Positions 29,693 through 36,598 are shown, counted from the stretch's first letter. The stretch: 57,095 bases of DNA from an uncultured Clostridia bacterium (GCA_947628175.1 CANQZA010000006.1:1-57095), one strand, 5' to 3'. Numbers and translations are program-made. Notes: generated by a model not told the origin, from the sequence alone.

Positions 29693-29819
29693 GGGCGGGC
29701 GTGGATTTGCACCACGCATGTCCTAATCACGGGACGGCCGCTCAATGCAGCCGTACGGACTTACCTTGTAAGCGTCTACTATTTTTCCAGAATTACATCT
29801 GTCTATTCCGCCACCGCCC
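29693..29819 (-). ncRNA. tRNA-like structured element (degenerate tRNA or tRNA-like RNA)
   Basis: On the minus strand it opens GGGCGGT GGCGGAATAG and closes with CCGCCC, so a 6-bp acceptor-like stem frames 127 nt. Inside are a D-arm-like GGCGGAATAG, hairpins GCTTAC/GTAAGT, ACGGCTGC/GCGGCCGT and GTCC/GGAC, and a T-arm-like GCGTGG-TGCAAAT-CCACGC. No normal 7-nt anticodon loop is found and the T-loop has G for T55. It lies 345 bp from a true tRNA-Glu. Confidence 0.4.
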
Positions 29820-29910
29820 TGTTGCATTTCTTGAAAACTCCCCGGACAGCGTGTTTCGCTCCGAACAATAACTCCGAAATGCTTCTTGCCACGCTCTGGA
29901 CTACCACACC

Positions 29911-30096
29911 TCACCAGAACCGTTTCATCTTTGACAAGAAAGTTTTTTTCCGTGGCTGTCTTGTGGATTGACTCTCACCACGGTATTTGGAAGAAAATAC
30001 GAAAACGCCAAATGGCGAAACCTCAGCCCAAACCACGCTCGGATGGATGGGTATTACACCGGATATTGCGAACTTGCCTCCGGGCAGGCGACTCAT
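29911..30096 (-). CDS. Possible small basic protein, 61 aa
   Basis: ATG 30096 follows GGAG at seven bases. The protein is hydrophobic at first (FAISGVIPIHPSVVWAEV) and very basic at the end (RQPRKKTFLSKMKRFW). There is no homology I recognise, and it lies in tRNA-rich DNA, so it may be chance. Confidence 0.3.
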   Translation of the reverse strand: MSRLPGGKFAISGVIPIHPSVVWAEVSPFGVFVFSSKYRGESQSTRQPRKKTFLSKMKRFW

Positions 30097-30163
30097 TTAA
30101 TTTCTCCGTGCGGGTCTTTTCAGACTAAGGCCGGATATGCCGCAGTGACGTAACTGCGGAAAT

Positions 30164-30235
30164 GACCGGTGAGGGATTTGAACCCACGTTACCGCCGTGA
30201 AAGGGCGGTGTCCTAAGCCCCTAGACGAACCGGCC
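30164..30235 (-). tRNA. tRNA-Glu (UUC)
   Basis: Full cloverleaf on the minus strand: acceptor GGCCGGT/ACCGGTC, D-arm with TAGGGGCTTAGGAC, anticodon stem CCGCC/GGCGG around CTTTCAC (anticodon TTC), T-arm GTGGG-TTCAAAT-CCCTC-like. No encoded CCA. A perfect hairpin CCGCAGT/ACTGCGG follows at its 3' side. Confidence 0.93.
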
Positions 30236-30485
30236 TTAATTGCACACACCCTCCCAAGAGTTTGCATTCCGGTAGGTATTTAGTGATGTGTGCGTACTGT
30301 GTACTTACCTAGAATTTTCCACAGCATTTTATTTCCCGGAATCTTTTTTTGTTTGCCACCACTTTTCCGTCCGCAAACGGCGCGGAACATCCACAAATGG
30401 GAATTCCTCCCGAGCCTTGTGACAGGCTCTTTAATCAGCATTCTGCTAGGAGGCGAGGTTACATACAAAAACTTGCATGTCAAAC
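30236..30485 (-). other. Spacer between two tRNA genes
   Basis: No well-supported gene. A hairpin GAGCCT/AGGCTC with flanking CCTCC/GGGAGG arms lies near 30410-30455. A 53-codon basic frame (30280-30441) has no ribosome-binding site. Confidence 0.35.
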
Positions 30486-30556
30486 TGGGCTGGTTGGATT
30501 TGAACCAACGAATGCAGGAGTCAAAGTCCTGTGCCTTTCCGCTTGGCGACAGCCCA
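30486..30556 (-). tRNA. tRNA-Gln (UUG)
   Basis: Cloverleaf on the minus strand: acceptor TGGGCTG/CAGCCCA, D-arm GCCAAGCGGAAAGGC, anticodon stem CAGGA/TCCTG around CTTTGAC (anticodon TTG), T-arm GTTGG-TTCAAAT-CCAAC. It ends four bases from the stop of the next gene upstream. Confidence 0.93.
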
Positions 30557-30559
30557 AAA

Positions 30560-30736
30560 TTATTCTACCTTTATGTGTTGTAATCTCTGTACTGATTCCC
30601 TAGGTATTTCTATGTCGCCGTCAATGGCCGGAATTGCGTAGCTTTCACTTTCCTTGTCGTATTTCCACGGAGAAAAAATACTTTCCTTTGTTTCAAAAAT
30701 TTCTTGATCTCCATTTATGTATTTTACGTCTACCAT
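30560..30736 (-). CDS. Hypothetical protein, 58 aa
   Basis: ATG 30736 follows GGGAGG. It starts MVDVKYINGDQEIFETKE and ends in RESVQRLQHIKVE, a compact beta-then-helix protein. The stop lies just before tRNA-Gln. Function unknown. Confidence 0.65.
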   Translation of the reverse strand: MVDVKYINGDQEIFETKESIFSPWKYDKESESYAIPAIDGDIEIPRESVQRLQHIKVE

Positions 30737-30918
30737 ATGCGCCTCCCTGTCGTAAAAAGCAGGACTGCGCTGATGGCGTAAAGCAAGCCCATGAGTACAA
30801 TTCCAAACTCTCCTGTCTTGCTCTTTCCTCCCTCACGGCTTGCTTTTACCGCAAAATTAAATGCAAGAATCGCCATGACAATATCCAAAAACGCTATGAT
30901 CGTATTTATCTCGCGCAT
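30730..30918 (-). CDS. Small two-helix membrane protein, 62 aa
   Basis: Two transmembrane segments (about 6-25 TIIAFLDIVMAILAFNFAV and 38-57 FGIVLMGLLYAISAVLLFT) joined by a basic turn (KASREGGKSKTGE). GGAGG precedes the ATG. Function unknown; holin-like topology but far from lysis genes. Confidence 0.7.
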   Translation of the reverse strand: MREINTIIAFLDIVMAILAFNFAVKASREGGKSKTGEFGIVLMGLLYAISAVLLFTTGRRIW

Positions 30919-30930
30919 AAAATACCTCCG

Positions 30931-31047
30931 TCACACATATTCGCGCCAATGGTTTGAGAAATAGCTTCCATCGAATTTTTTCTTAAAAATTCTTTGAACC
31001 CACTTACTCATTCTGTACTTTGCTACGCTTCTTCTTAACTTCCTCAT
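30931..31047 (-). CDS. Small very basic protein, 38 aa
   Basis: ATG 31047 follows GGGGAGG. MRKLRRSVAKYRMSKWVQRI then FKKKFDGSYFSNHW: about a third Lys/Arg. May bind nucleic acid or RNA polymerase. No homologue recognised. Confidence 0.6.
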   Translation of the reverse strand: MRKLRRSVAKYRMSKWVQRIFKKKFDGSYFSNHWREYV

Positions 31048-31049
31048 GC

Positions 31050-31445
31050 TCAATCCTCCCCGATAACCCTATCCATTATTGCTTTTACAAGTTTTTCATC
31101 GTCAAAAGTTTTTCCGACGGCTAATATCTCTTTTATTGCAGACATTACACTTTCGCAAAACGCATTGTATAAATCCCCGTGCTTCAGAAGTTCATTTCGC
31201 AGAATAACCGTAGCTTCTTTTATGTTCTCAGGAGAAATATCCAGTATTATACGGTCACATTGCAAATCAAAATTTCCGTTTCCGTTTATGTACAACTTAA
31301 TTTCCGGCGTTTCACCGACATATACGCTATAATCAATTCCTCTTACTCTGTGTATTTTTTCTCCATTTATCTTTACTTGCGTTCCGATTCCGGATATATC
31401 CGGCTGTGAAATTTCCACATGGTATCTTGCTTTTTGGTTATCCAT
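31050..31445 (-). CDS. Hypothetical protein, 131 aa
   Basis: N-terminal beta domain (RYHVEISQPDISGIGTQVKI with repeated strands) and a helical C-terminus (AIKEILAVGKTFDDEKLVKA). Overlaps the next upstream gene by eight bases. Function unknown. Confidence 0.65.
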   Translation of the reverse strand: MDNQKARYHVEISQPDISGIGTQVKINGEKIHRVRGIDYSVYVGETPEIKLYINGNGNFDLQCDRIILDISPENIKEATVILRNELLKHGDLYNAFCESVMSAIKEILAVGKTFDDEKLVKAIMDRVIGED

Positions 31446-31719
31446 TTTTGCCTCCCAATTCCAATGAAATTCCCGTCTCTTCTTCGCACATTTTCACCAT
31501 TTCGTCCATTCTGCCGTTAAAACTCTCCCAAATTTCCTGCGAACGTGCAAATGCCCTGTTAATCCGTGTATATCCCCAACCGTATTCCCTGTGTAATGCT
31601 ATTGCAATCGCCGCATACACCTGCGGCACTATATCATCAGCGGCTTTTGAAACGGCTTCAGCGCGTTTCCGGCCGGCAAGCACTTTCATGGCGTTTATGA
31701 GGTTGTTATTCTTAGACAT
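31438..31719 (-). CDS. Hypothetical helical protein, 93 aa
   Basis: Basic helical start (NLINAMKVLAGRKRAEAVSK) and a middle phrase YAAIAIALHREYGWGYTRIN, then RSQEIWESFNGRMDEMVKM. This fits a small family of Firmicute phage proteins of unknown role. ATG 31719 lies in the overlap with the previous gene. Confidence 0.65.
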   Translation of the reverse strand: MSKNNNLINAMKVLAGRKRAEAVSKAADDIVPQVYAAIAIALHREYGWGYTRINRAFARSQEIWESFNGRMDEMVKMCEEETGISLELGGKNG

Positions 31720-31915
31720 TCTTATTTTCAACCAGCTTTCTTCCGCACATAGGGCAGTATTTTACTATGAAACTTGGACGATATATTCTTTTAAAAATTT
31801 TGAATTTATTTTCATCTCCGTACACATCAATAAAATTACCGCTTATTCGCAACGAAGCGCTTCCACAAAAATTACAACTTTTCAACACCTTTTGTTCTTC
31901 GCAATATTCGCACAT
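31712..31915 (-). CDS. Zinc-ribbon protein, 67 aa
   Basis: ATG 31915 follows GGAGAG. CEYCEEQ..SCNFCGSASLRI and VKYCPMCGRKLVE hold three CxxC pairs, like the restriction-alleviation (Lar) and related zinc ribbons of phages. Function unknown. Confidence 0.6.
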   Translation of the reverse strand: MCEYCEEQKVLKSCNFCGSASLRISGNFIDVYGDENKFKIFKRIYRPSFIVKYCPMCGRKLVENKNV

Positions 31916-31926
31916 ACTCTCTCCAA

Positions 31927-32346
31927 TCACTCAAATGGTAATTCCTCATCTATCCCGTCTGGAACGCTCACGAAATCATTTACATCCGGTTTCGGTTCCT
32001 GCCTGCGGCTCTGCTCCGCATTTTGGTTCTTGTTCTCTGCAAATTCCTGACGCTCCACAACGCAATCGTTTGTGTAAACCGTGTTTCCGTCCCGGTTTTT
32101 GTAATTTCCGGTCTGCCATCTGCCTTCAATTGCGATTTTCATGCCCTTTTTCAAATATTTTTCTGCAAATTCAGCATTTTTCCCGAACGAAACGCAGTTT
32201 ATAAAGTCCGCCGTCTGCTCTCCCTTCTTTTTGTACGCCCTGTCGCACGCCAATGTGTACCTTGCCACCGCAGTAGCATCTTGATTGCTTGTGTAGCGCA
32301 CGTCCGGGTCTTTAGTCAGCCGGCCAATCAAAATAACACGGTTCAT
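31927..32346 (-). CDS. ssb: Single-stranded DNA-binding protein
   Basis: ATG 32346 follows AGGAGG. The OB-fold motif MNRVILIGRLTKDPDVRYT, the LACDRAYKKKGEQTADFINC strand pair and YLKKGMKIAIEGRWQT are all present, and the acidic C-terminal tip ends DEELPFE, which recruits partner proteins. 139 aa, normal for phage SSB. It is coupled by ATGA to a small membrane protein gene upstream. Confidence 0.92.
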   Translation of the reverse strand: MNRVILIGRLTKDPDVRYTSNQDATAVARYTLACDRAYKKKGEQTADFINCVSFGKNAEFAEKYLKKGMKIAIEGRWQTGNYKNRDGNTVYTNDCVVERQEFAENKNQNAEQSRRQEPKPDVNDFVSVPDGIDEELPFE

Positions 32347-32504
32347 TGCTTTTTCCTCCTGATTGTTTCGCCTATCGCAATGGCAATTCCGCACAGCAAC
32401 ACGATCGGCCATAGAATGATTGGCGTTAAATCAATTCTTTTACCGATCATCAAAGATACCATAACGCCAGTAAAAAGATACAAAATAGCAAAAATTACTA
32501 TCAT
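32343..32504 (-). CDS. Small membrane protein coupled to SSB, 53 aa
   Basis: ATG 32504 follows GGAGGG. Two transmembrane segments (MIVIFAILYLFTGVMVSLMI and PIILWPIVLLCGIAIAIG) and a basic tail. Its stop overlaps the ssb ATG (ATGA). Function unknown. Confidence 0.7.
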   Translation of the reverse strand: MIVIFAILYLFTGVMVSLMIGKRIDLTPIILWPIVLLCGIAIAIGETIRRKKQ

Positions 32505-32520
32505 TGTGCCGTCCCTCCAG

Positions 32521-32700
32521 TCATTTTGCGCTTGCGTACTGCCTGTAAAAACACTTTCTAAAACGTTTTATAATGTGGTACTGTTTATCGTACAGAATGA
32601 TATGCTTCTGCGTTGTGGCACACCCTAGCGCACGTATACGGTGTATTTTCCCGGTCAATCTGTTCTGCACTATATATTCGTTATTAATGTTATTTTGCAT
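32521..32700 (-). CDS. Hypothetical basic protein, 59 aa
   Basis: ATG 32700 lies in the last codons of the upstream Cys-rich gene and follows GGGAAAAAG. Beta-like LTGKIHRIRALGCATTQKHI then IIKRFRKCFYRQ. Strongly basic. Function unknown. Confidence 0.55.
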   Translation of the reverse strand: MQNNINNEYIVQNRLTGKIHRIRALGCATTQKHIILYDKQYHIIKRFRKCFYRQYASAK

Positions 32701-32899
32701 TTTCTTTTTCCCAATCATCTTTGTTGTACCATTCCCCACCTTGTTTGTATCGCTTGTCCAATGTATATTGCTGACAGGAATGTTCAAATGTTTCTTCGTA
32801 GCTGATGTAATGGCCGTCTACTTCACAATAGCACTCCCCATCTTTTCTCTTGTTTCTGTCACATGTGCAGCAACAGCGGTCAATCTTTGGCTCTCGCAT
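32690..32899 (-). CDS. Cys-rich small protein, 69 aa
   Basis: Six cysteines early (IDRCCCTCDRN, ECYCEVDGH, SCQQY) suggest zinc binding. ATG follows GGGAGTG. Function unknown. Confidence 0.6.
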   Translation of the reverse strand: MREPKIDRCCCTCDRNKRKDGECYCEVDGHYISYEETFEHSCQQYTLDKRYKQGGEWYNKDDWEKENAK

Positions 32900-32900
32900 T

Positions 32901-33077
32901 TTACACTCCCGTATTCATGCAGTTGTCTATGGCGGTTTTCATTTCCCGTCCATCAACAACGTACCTTTTCCCGTCAACCTCAATCTCAAGAAGGTTCCTG
33001 TAGCTAAAATGATTATTTATTTTTATATTCCTCCCGACCATCTCTGAATATTCCTTTATTTCGCATGTCACTTTCAT
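32901..33077 (-). CDS. Hypothetical protein, 58 aa
   Basis: ATG 33077 follows AAAGGTGG. MKVTCEIKEYSEMVGRNIKI then LLEIEVDGKRYVVDGREM looks like a small beta barrel with a helix. Function unknown. Confidence 0.6.
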   Translation of the reverse strand: MKVTCEIKEYSEMVGRNIKINNHFSYRNLLEIEVDGKRYVVDGREMKTAIDNCMNTGV

Positions 33078-33121
33078 TTTACACCACCTTTTTTGTTTTC
33101 CGGAAAATTTTTGAACACCAG

Positions 33122-33466
33122 TCATTCCGCATTAACCACGATGTTTACTGCTTCCTTGTCATGCTCACAGACAATATCCGTAACGCCTATGACATGGCAA
33201 TCCGCATATTTTTTATGGCATTCCCCGTTTAAAATCTGCCATTCCATACAAGTCTGTTTCCCGTCCTCAGTCAGTAGCATTTCGTGGCCGTGATTATTGG
33301 CGCGGGGCTTCCAGAGACGAACAATCGTGTTGTGAATGACGAAGCGTTCTATGAAGTATCTGAGCGGCATTTTAAGAACGCCCTTTTTCCTCACTTTGTT
33401 GTTAATATTTTTGTTTGGCACTGTTACCGTTTCATTTTCTTCGTTTTGCTGAAATCTAGTTCCCAT
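33122..33466 (-). CDS. Hypothetical protein, 114 aa
   Basis: ATG 33466 follows GGGAGG, whereas the longer frame to 33556 overlaps the next lipoprotein gene. It has a basic middle (KVRKKGVLKMPLRYFIERFV) and a C-terminal part with several Cys and His (CMEWQILNGECHKKYADCHV). Function unknown. Confidence 0.55.
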   Translation of the reverse strand: MGTRFQQNEENETVTVPNKNINNKVRKKGVLKMPLRYFIERFVIHNTIVRLWKPRANNHGHEMLLTEDGKQTCMEWQILNGECHKKYADCHVIGVTDIVCEHDKEAVNIVVNAE

Positions 33467-33468
33467 TC

Positions 33469-33729
33469 TCAATCCTCCCAAATCTTCGGAGTTCCGTCTG
33501 CGTTGAGCAGTACAGTTATGCCGTACCGGCTGGCAAGTATGTACTCCAGATAGCAAACTCCTGTTTCTTTATCGACGAGGATTGAATAATCGTCGTCAAG
33601 GTTGTGCCGCTCAAACATCGTCTGGCCTGCGTTTTCGTCTCCGGCGTTCTGAACGACGCTTGATGAAGAACAGGCGGTTGCAAAAAGGACTGTGGCTGTC
33701 AGAAGGATGATGGTTAAAAGTTTTTTCAT
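33469..33729 (-). CDS. Small lipoprotein with DUF6440-like domain
   Basis: MKKLLTIILLTATVLFATAC is a lipoprotein signal with lipobox ATAC. The mature part has FERHNLDDDYSILVDKETG, CYLEYILASRYGITVLL and DGTPKI, the DUF6440 pattern. It would sit on the outer face of the membrane. Possibly lysogenic cargo. Confidence 0.7.
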   Translation of the reverse strand: MKKLLTIILLTATVLFATACSSSSVVQNAGDENAGQTMFERHNLDDDYSILVDKETGVCYLEYILASRYGITVLLNADGTPKIWED

Positions 33730-33786
33730 GGGTGATTGTGCCTTTCTGTGTTTTGGGTGATGTAGTCGCTATATTTTAAAACTATT

Positions 33787-33945
33787 CTATTCGGCCAAAC
33801 CTTTTGCGATAAATTCCCTGATGATTTGAGAGACCGGTTTATCTTCTTTTCTTGATTTCTCCGTCAGTTGGCTTACCATTGTTTCATTCAATCTGACCCT
33901 GACTGATTTTATCTTTGGGTCTTGTGTTGGTCTTCCTGTTCTCAT
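33787..33945 (-). CDS. RHH (Arc/CopG-type) regulator, 52 aa
   Basis: ATG 33945 follows AAAAGGA. It opens MRTGRPTQDPKIKSVRVRLN, like the 409-588 protein, and continues ETMVSQLTEKSRKEDKPVSQ and IIREFIAKGL: a strand followed by two helices. The shared GRP start and lay-out suggest these two RHH genes are related copies. Confidence 0.75.
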   Translation of the reverse strand: MRTGRPTQDPKIKSVRVRLNETMVSQLTEKSRKEDKPVSQIIREFIAKGLAE

Positions 33946-34314
33946 ATGCTATCAGTCCTTTTTGTGGTTGCGATTAATATGTGTTGGCTGGAATATTGGT
34001 GGACAAAATAGAAACAAGGATTTGTTCGTTGGACTAACCTAGCCGATATGCAGGCCCTCCACCAGACCCCCCTATGGCCTTTTTAACGCCCTGCCCCTGC
34101 CCGTCTTTCTGAAGCTGCTCAAAACCCTGTAAACAAAGGCATTTCCGTCTCCTGCGACACATCATGTCGCAAAATATCTATTTTCCGTCACGCTCTTTTT
34201 GTAAAGTGTTTGAACAATTAAGACAGCAAAAGCATTTTGCCCATTATTTTTCTTATTGTTCGGCTATTTAACACAATTCAATCATTCATAGTCTTATGCA
34301 CTCCCTTTTCATGG
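33946..34314. other. 369-bp gap between RHH and 34315-35019 genes
   Basis: Contains a perfect inverted repeat TGCGACA-CATCA-TGTCGCA (34153-34171) and, on the plus strand, AGGCC/GGCCT arms before TTTTT (about 34057-34085). The only gene candidate is a short, Gly/Arg-rich frame (34034-34165). No clear promoter seen. Confidence 0.4.
34034..34165 (-). CDS. Possible small Arg/Gly-rich protein, 43 aa
   Basis: ATGATG at 34165 starts inside the TGCGACA repeat. The product has CRRRRKCLCLQGFEQLQKDG and ends GGSGGGPAYRLG. No ribosome-binding site is seen; it is kept because the sequence looks more protein-like than chance. Confidence 0.25.
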   Translation of the reverse strand: MMCRRRRKCLCLQGFEQLQKDGQGQGVKKAIGGSGGGPAYRLG

Positions 34315-35019
34315 CTATTCATTGTCTGACAATTCAAATTCCGGCAATGATGGAGGGGCTTTCTGCCTGCGCTGGGCGATCTGTAAAGGCCGTTCCGGCG
34401 GCTTCCATGCTTCTGCTATCGCCTTAGCTTCCTTCTGGGCGTACAGCAATCCGATCTCCTCGTCATTGTTGGCCTGCGTAATATTGCCTATATCGCTGTC
34501 AGACAGTCTTGCCTTCTTTGAATTTGTGGCTGCTTTGCGAATATTTTTGACTAATGCGGAGTGCCTATCGGTTACCTCTTCCCTATATTCTCCCTCTCTC
34601 CTGGCCTTATACAACTGTATATCCTTAATAACATTACCTTGCATATCATAATATATCTTCCCTCTATACTCTCCATTACCCCAAGATATTAAAGTATCTT
34701 CCGCTATACCTGTAAGTGAAGAATACATGTATAACCAAGGTGTTAAATTAAACTCATTACACAGCTTTATAAATATTCTAGCAATGTCATTTAATGTATC
34801 AATATCTGAATAATCCAATAAACTTTTTTTATTATTTTTTCTGACCATGTTTTTATCTGGTTTAAACAGATGATCATAAATATCCATAAAAGCGGCATTT
34901 GCCCTGTTATGCTCAATCTTATCTTTGTACGGGTCAATTCCGCGATCCGTGAAATATTTCAGAAAAAGCGTTTCTATTGCGTTCTCGTAAACTTCCTGCC
35001 CGTCATCCGTCTTGTACAT
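34315..35019 (-). CDS. Hypothetical DNA-binding-like protein, 234 aa
   Basis: The upstream frame to 35103 contains a doubtful hydrophobic stretch, so I use ATG 35019, preceded by GGTGGAG. The centre has ASLTG-like SSLTGIAEDTLISWGNGEYR, which resembles an HTH with a following Trp turn, as in small terminases and plasmid replication proteins. The C-terminus is Pro/Gln/Arg-rich. It is expressed from a promoter with a 27-bp dyad operator (35154-35180). Confidence 0.55.
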   Translation of the reverse strand: MYKTDDGQEVYENAIETLFLKYFTDRGIDPYKDKIEHNRANAAFMDIYDHLFKPDKNMVRKNNKKSLLDYSDIDTLNDIARIFIKLCNEFNLTPWLYMYSSLTGIAEDTLISWGNGEYRGKIYYDMQGNVIKDIQLYKARREGEYREEVTDRHSALVKNIRKAATNSKKARLSDSDIGNITQANNDEEIGLLYAQKEAKAIAEAWKPPERPLQIAQRRQKAPPSLPEFELSDNE

Positions 35020-35153
35020 CTCCACCACTACCCCGGCAAATAAAAAAACACACGCGTAGCCAGTACGGGCTCCGGCACTGCTTTTCATGCGCCGGCGTTC
35101 CATGCCCCTTTTAGCTCTTCGTGTGTTCTGTGTTTAAAAGCATCAATTTTCAC

Positions 35154-35185
35154 AAAGTATAATACAGACTATCATACTTTGTCAA
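35154..35185 (-). promoter_or_regulatory. Promoter with near-perfect dyad operator
   Basis: Minus-strand TTGACA (35180-35185), 18-nt spacer, TATACT (35156-35161). The region 35154-35180 reads AAAGTAT, one base, ATA, five bases, TAT, one base, ATACTTT: a 27-bp dyad covering the whole promoter core. A repressor bound here would block RNA polymerase. Confidence 0.65.
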
Positions 35186-35464
35186 TACTCAAAATAAAAA
35201 TTTCTCAATATCTGGTATACTTCGGATTTTTGCATACAAGATATATTATAATATTAAACAGTCCCGGAAACCAGATCATGCTTTGCTATCCCGCTCCATA
35301 GCATCGGCAGCTCTCCCCATCCTCCGGCCCGCTATATATAAATATATAATATATTGCCTCTGGGGCTTTGTAAAATCTATGGAAGTAGCAGATTATAATA
35401 TAAATGTCAATAGATTTTTATTGCTTAAATTTATAGATATTTATATACGCGCGTGCGAGAAAGC
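35186..35464. other. AT-rich 280-bp spacer
   Basis: Alternating AT tracts (for example around 35335-35360 and 35430-35450) with GC islands. No gene with start, ribosome-binding site and length is visible on either strand; a 14-codon minus frame follows a GGAGG at about 35316-35325. Confidence 0.4.
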
Positions 35465-35565
35465 ATAAAAAAATACAGACTTATTCTAAAAGCCTGCATC
35501 AAATTTCCGGTTATCCGATTTTCAAAGCCCGATCTACTCCCATGAGTTTCCCGCGCCCCGTCGGC
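35465..35565 (-). ncRNA. Candidate small RNA, left unit (about 100 nt)
   Basis: It runs from the promoter at 35572-35601 to a terminator whose 7-bp stem CAGGCTT/AAGTCTG (35476-35496) is followed by TATTTTTTTATG. Between them only a 10-codon frame exists. The transcript is G-rich at the start (ACGGGGCGCGGG). Confidence 0.5.
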
Positions 35566-35571
35566 GGTTTT

Positions 35572-35601
35572 ACGATACCACGCAGGCGGTGCTTCTGTCA
35601 A
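35572..35601 (-). promoter_or_regulatory. Promoter of left small RNA
   Basis: TTGACA (35596-35601), 18-nt spacer, TATCGT (35572-35577) on the minus strand. Back to back with the plus promoter at 35627-35655, 25 bp apart. Confidence 0.6.
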
Positions 35602-35626
35602 CCCTAAAATTTAAAAAATTTTTCCC

Positions 35627-35655
35627 TTGACATCTGTTTTCTTCTGTGTTATCTT
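35627..35655 (+). promoter_or_regulatory. Promoter of right small RNA
   Basis: TTGACA (35627-35632), 17-nt spacer, TATCTT (35650-35655) on the plus strand. Confidence 0.65.
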
Positions 35656-35661
35656 TTCTAT

Positions 35662-35738
35662 AACAGCCGAGCGCGGCGGCTGCCCCATCGGTTCCGCGCA
35701 GGAAAGAACCCCGGCCAAAACCGGGGCTTTTCTTTTTC
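35662..35738 (+). ncRNA. Candidate small RNA, right unit (about 77 nt)
   Basis: From the plus promoter to a strong terminator (CCCCGG-CCAAAA-CCGGGG then CTTTTCTTTTT, 35709-35738). The body can form GCGCGG/CCGCGC and other GC-rich stems and has no ORF. It ends exactly at the stop codon of the opposing 35738-35914 gene, so it could also protect or terminate that convergent transcript. Confidence 0.55.
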
Positions 35739-35914
35739 TACCATGTCATTTCTGTCACCTGATATTTTCCGGTGTTAATCAGATTTTGAAGCTCTTCCAG
35801 ACTGCTTTCCGTCTCAACCTCATCAACCACTTTTTTATAGCTGCCGTCCTCATACTCGTTAAAATAAATTTCTTCCTCTGTGTTAAATAATTGTGTTGTT
35901 GCGATCTTTTTCAT
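35738..35914 (-). CDS. Hypothetical protein, 58 aa
   Basis: ATG 35914 follows GGGGAGG. Acidic: NTEEEIYFNEYEDGSYKKVV then SSLEELQNLINTGKYQVTEM. The same operon as 35938-36168. Function unknown; size and charge would suit an anti-host protein. Confidence 0.65.
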   Translation of the reverse strand: MKKIATTQLFNTEEEIYFNEYEDGSYKKVVDEVETESSLEELQNLINTGKYQVTEMTW

Positions 35915-35937
35915 TTAATTTTCCTCCCCGTTAATCT

Positions 35938-36168
35938 TTATCGTTTTTCATATTCCATTATTTTATTTTTCCCGCACAGTTTTTCCGCTGCCGTTTTGCT
36001 CATAAGCTCCCGCTCCCGAAAATCATATTCTTCTGTATGCAGCCACTCTTCCGCCTCTTCCAAACTGCGGAAACAATAGCCATAATGCTCCCAGCGCCCA
36101 AAGGAAAACTTGCTACTTACTCCGTAGATTTTCCCGTTCTTCTCAAAATACTTTTCATAGTTTTTCAT
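35938..36168 (-). CDS. Hypothetical protein, 76 aa
   Basis: ATG follows AGGAGG. Aromatic and charged (KNYEKYFEKNGKIYGVSSKF, then EHYGYCFRSLEEAEEWLH). The first gene of the operon from the 36282-36310 promoter. Function unknown. Confidence 0.65.
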   Translation of the reverse strand: MKNYEKYFEKNGKIYGVSSKFSFGRWEHYGYCFRSLEEAEEWLHTEEYDFRERELMSKTAAEKLCGKNKIMEYEKR

Positions 36169-36248
36169 TTTCTTTTCCTCCTGTATTGGTTTATTATTTA
36201 AAATTTGTTTCTTCTCCGTCCGGTTCGCCTTTCCGCTCCCCTTCAGGT

Positions 36249-36279
36249 AATTGTCAAGTTTTCTTTCCTCTTGACAATT
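36249..36279 (-). repeat. Inverted repeat at the 5' end of the 36168 operon transcript
   Basis: AATTGTCAAG and CTTGACAATT, 10 bp each, separated by 11 bp. It lies at the predicted transcription start, so the mRNA would begin with a hairpin with a purine-rich loop (AGGAAAGAAAA). Confidence 0.55.
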
Positions 36280-36281
36280 AT

Positions 36282-36310
36282 ATTATATAATATGTGTGCT
36301 TAATTGTCAA
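36282..36310 (-). promoter_or_regulatory. Promoter with repeat in its spacer (36168 operon)
   Basis: TTGACA (36305-36310), 17-nt spacer, TATAAT (36282-36287) on the minus strand, fully consensus. The spacer holds repeat 1 (TATGTGTGCT read on plus, 36291-36300). Confidence 0.8.
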
Positions 36311-36335
36311 TACTTATTTTAAAAATATGTGTGTT

Positions 36336-36545
36336 TTATTTTGCCCTTGCTTGCTTTCTTTCTATTTTATCTAATTCTTTCAAAACAACTTCTTTTATGA
36401 ACGCATTACAACTTTTCCCGGTTAAATCCTTTATTCTTTCCTTTGTATTAAGCGGAAATTGACAGTTCACCCTGTCAACGGTCTTTTGATACCGTTCTAC
36501 TGCTTCTCTCCTTTGCTGACGTTGTTTTTCCGTGTACTCTGCCAT
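36336..36545 (-). CDS. RHH-type repressor candidate, 69 aa
   Basis: A basic N-terminal extension (EKQRQQRREAVERYQKTVDR) precedes VNCQFPLNTKERIKDLTGKS and CNAFIKEVVLKELDKI, the strand-helix-helix of Arc-like proteins. GGAGG is upstream. It is transcribed divergently from the plus operon and is surrounded by six related repeats. That makes it the best candidate for the master switch of this region. No CI-like or Cro-like repressor is seen in the window. Confidence 0.65.
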   Translation of the reverse strand: MAEYTEKQRQQRREAVERYQKTVDRVNCQFPLNTKERIKDLTGKSCNAFIKEVVLKELDKIERKQARAK

Positions 36546-36569
36546 GCTTTGCGCCTCCTTTCATTTTTA

Positions 36570-36598
36570 ATTATATTATATGTGTGCTATATTGTCAA
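36570..36598 (-). promoter_or_regulatory. Promoter of the RHH repressor gene
   Basis: TTGACA (36593-36598), 17-nt spacer, TATAAT (36570-36575) on the minus strand. Repeat 3 (36579-36592) fills the spacer, which suggests autorepression. Confidence 0.8.

Noticed and set aside
29723-29914. 63-codon minus frame through the tRNA-like element
   Set aside because: Weak ribosome-binding site, and the DNA is better explained by the folded element.
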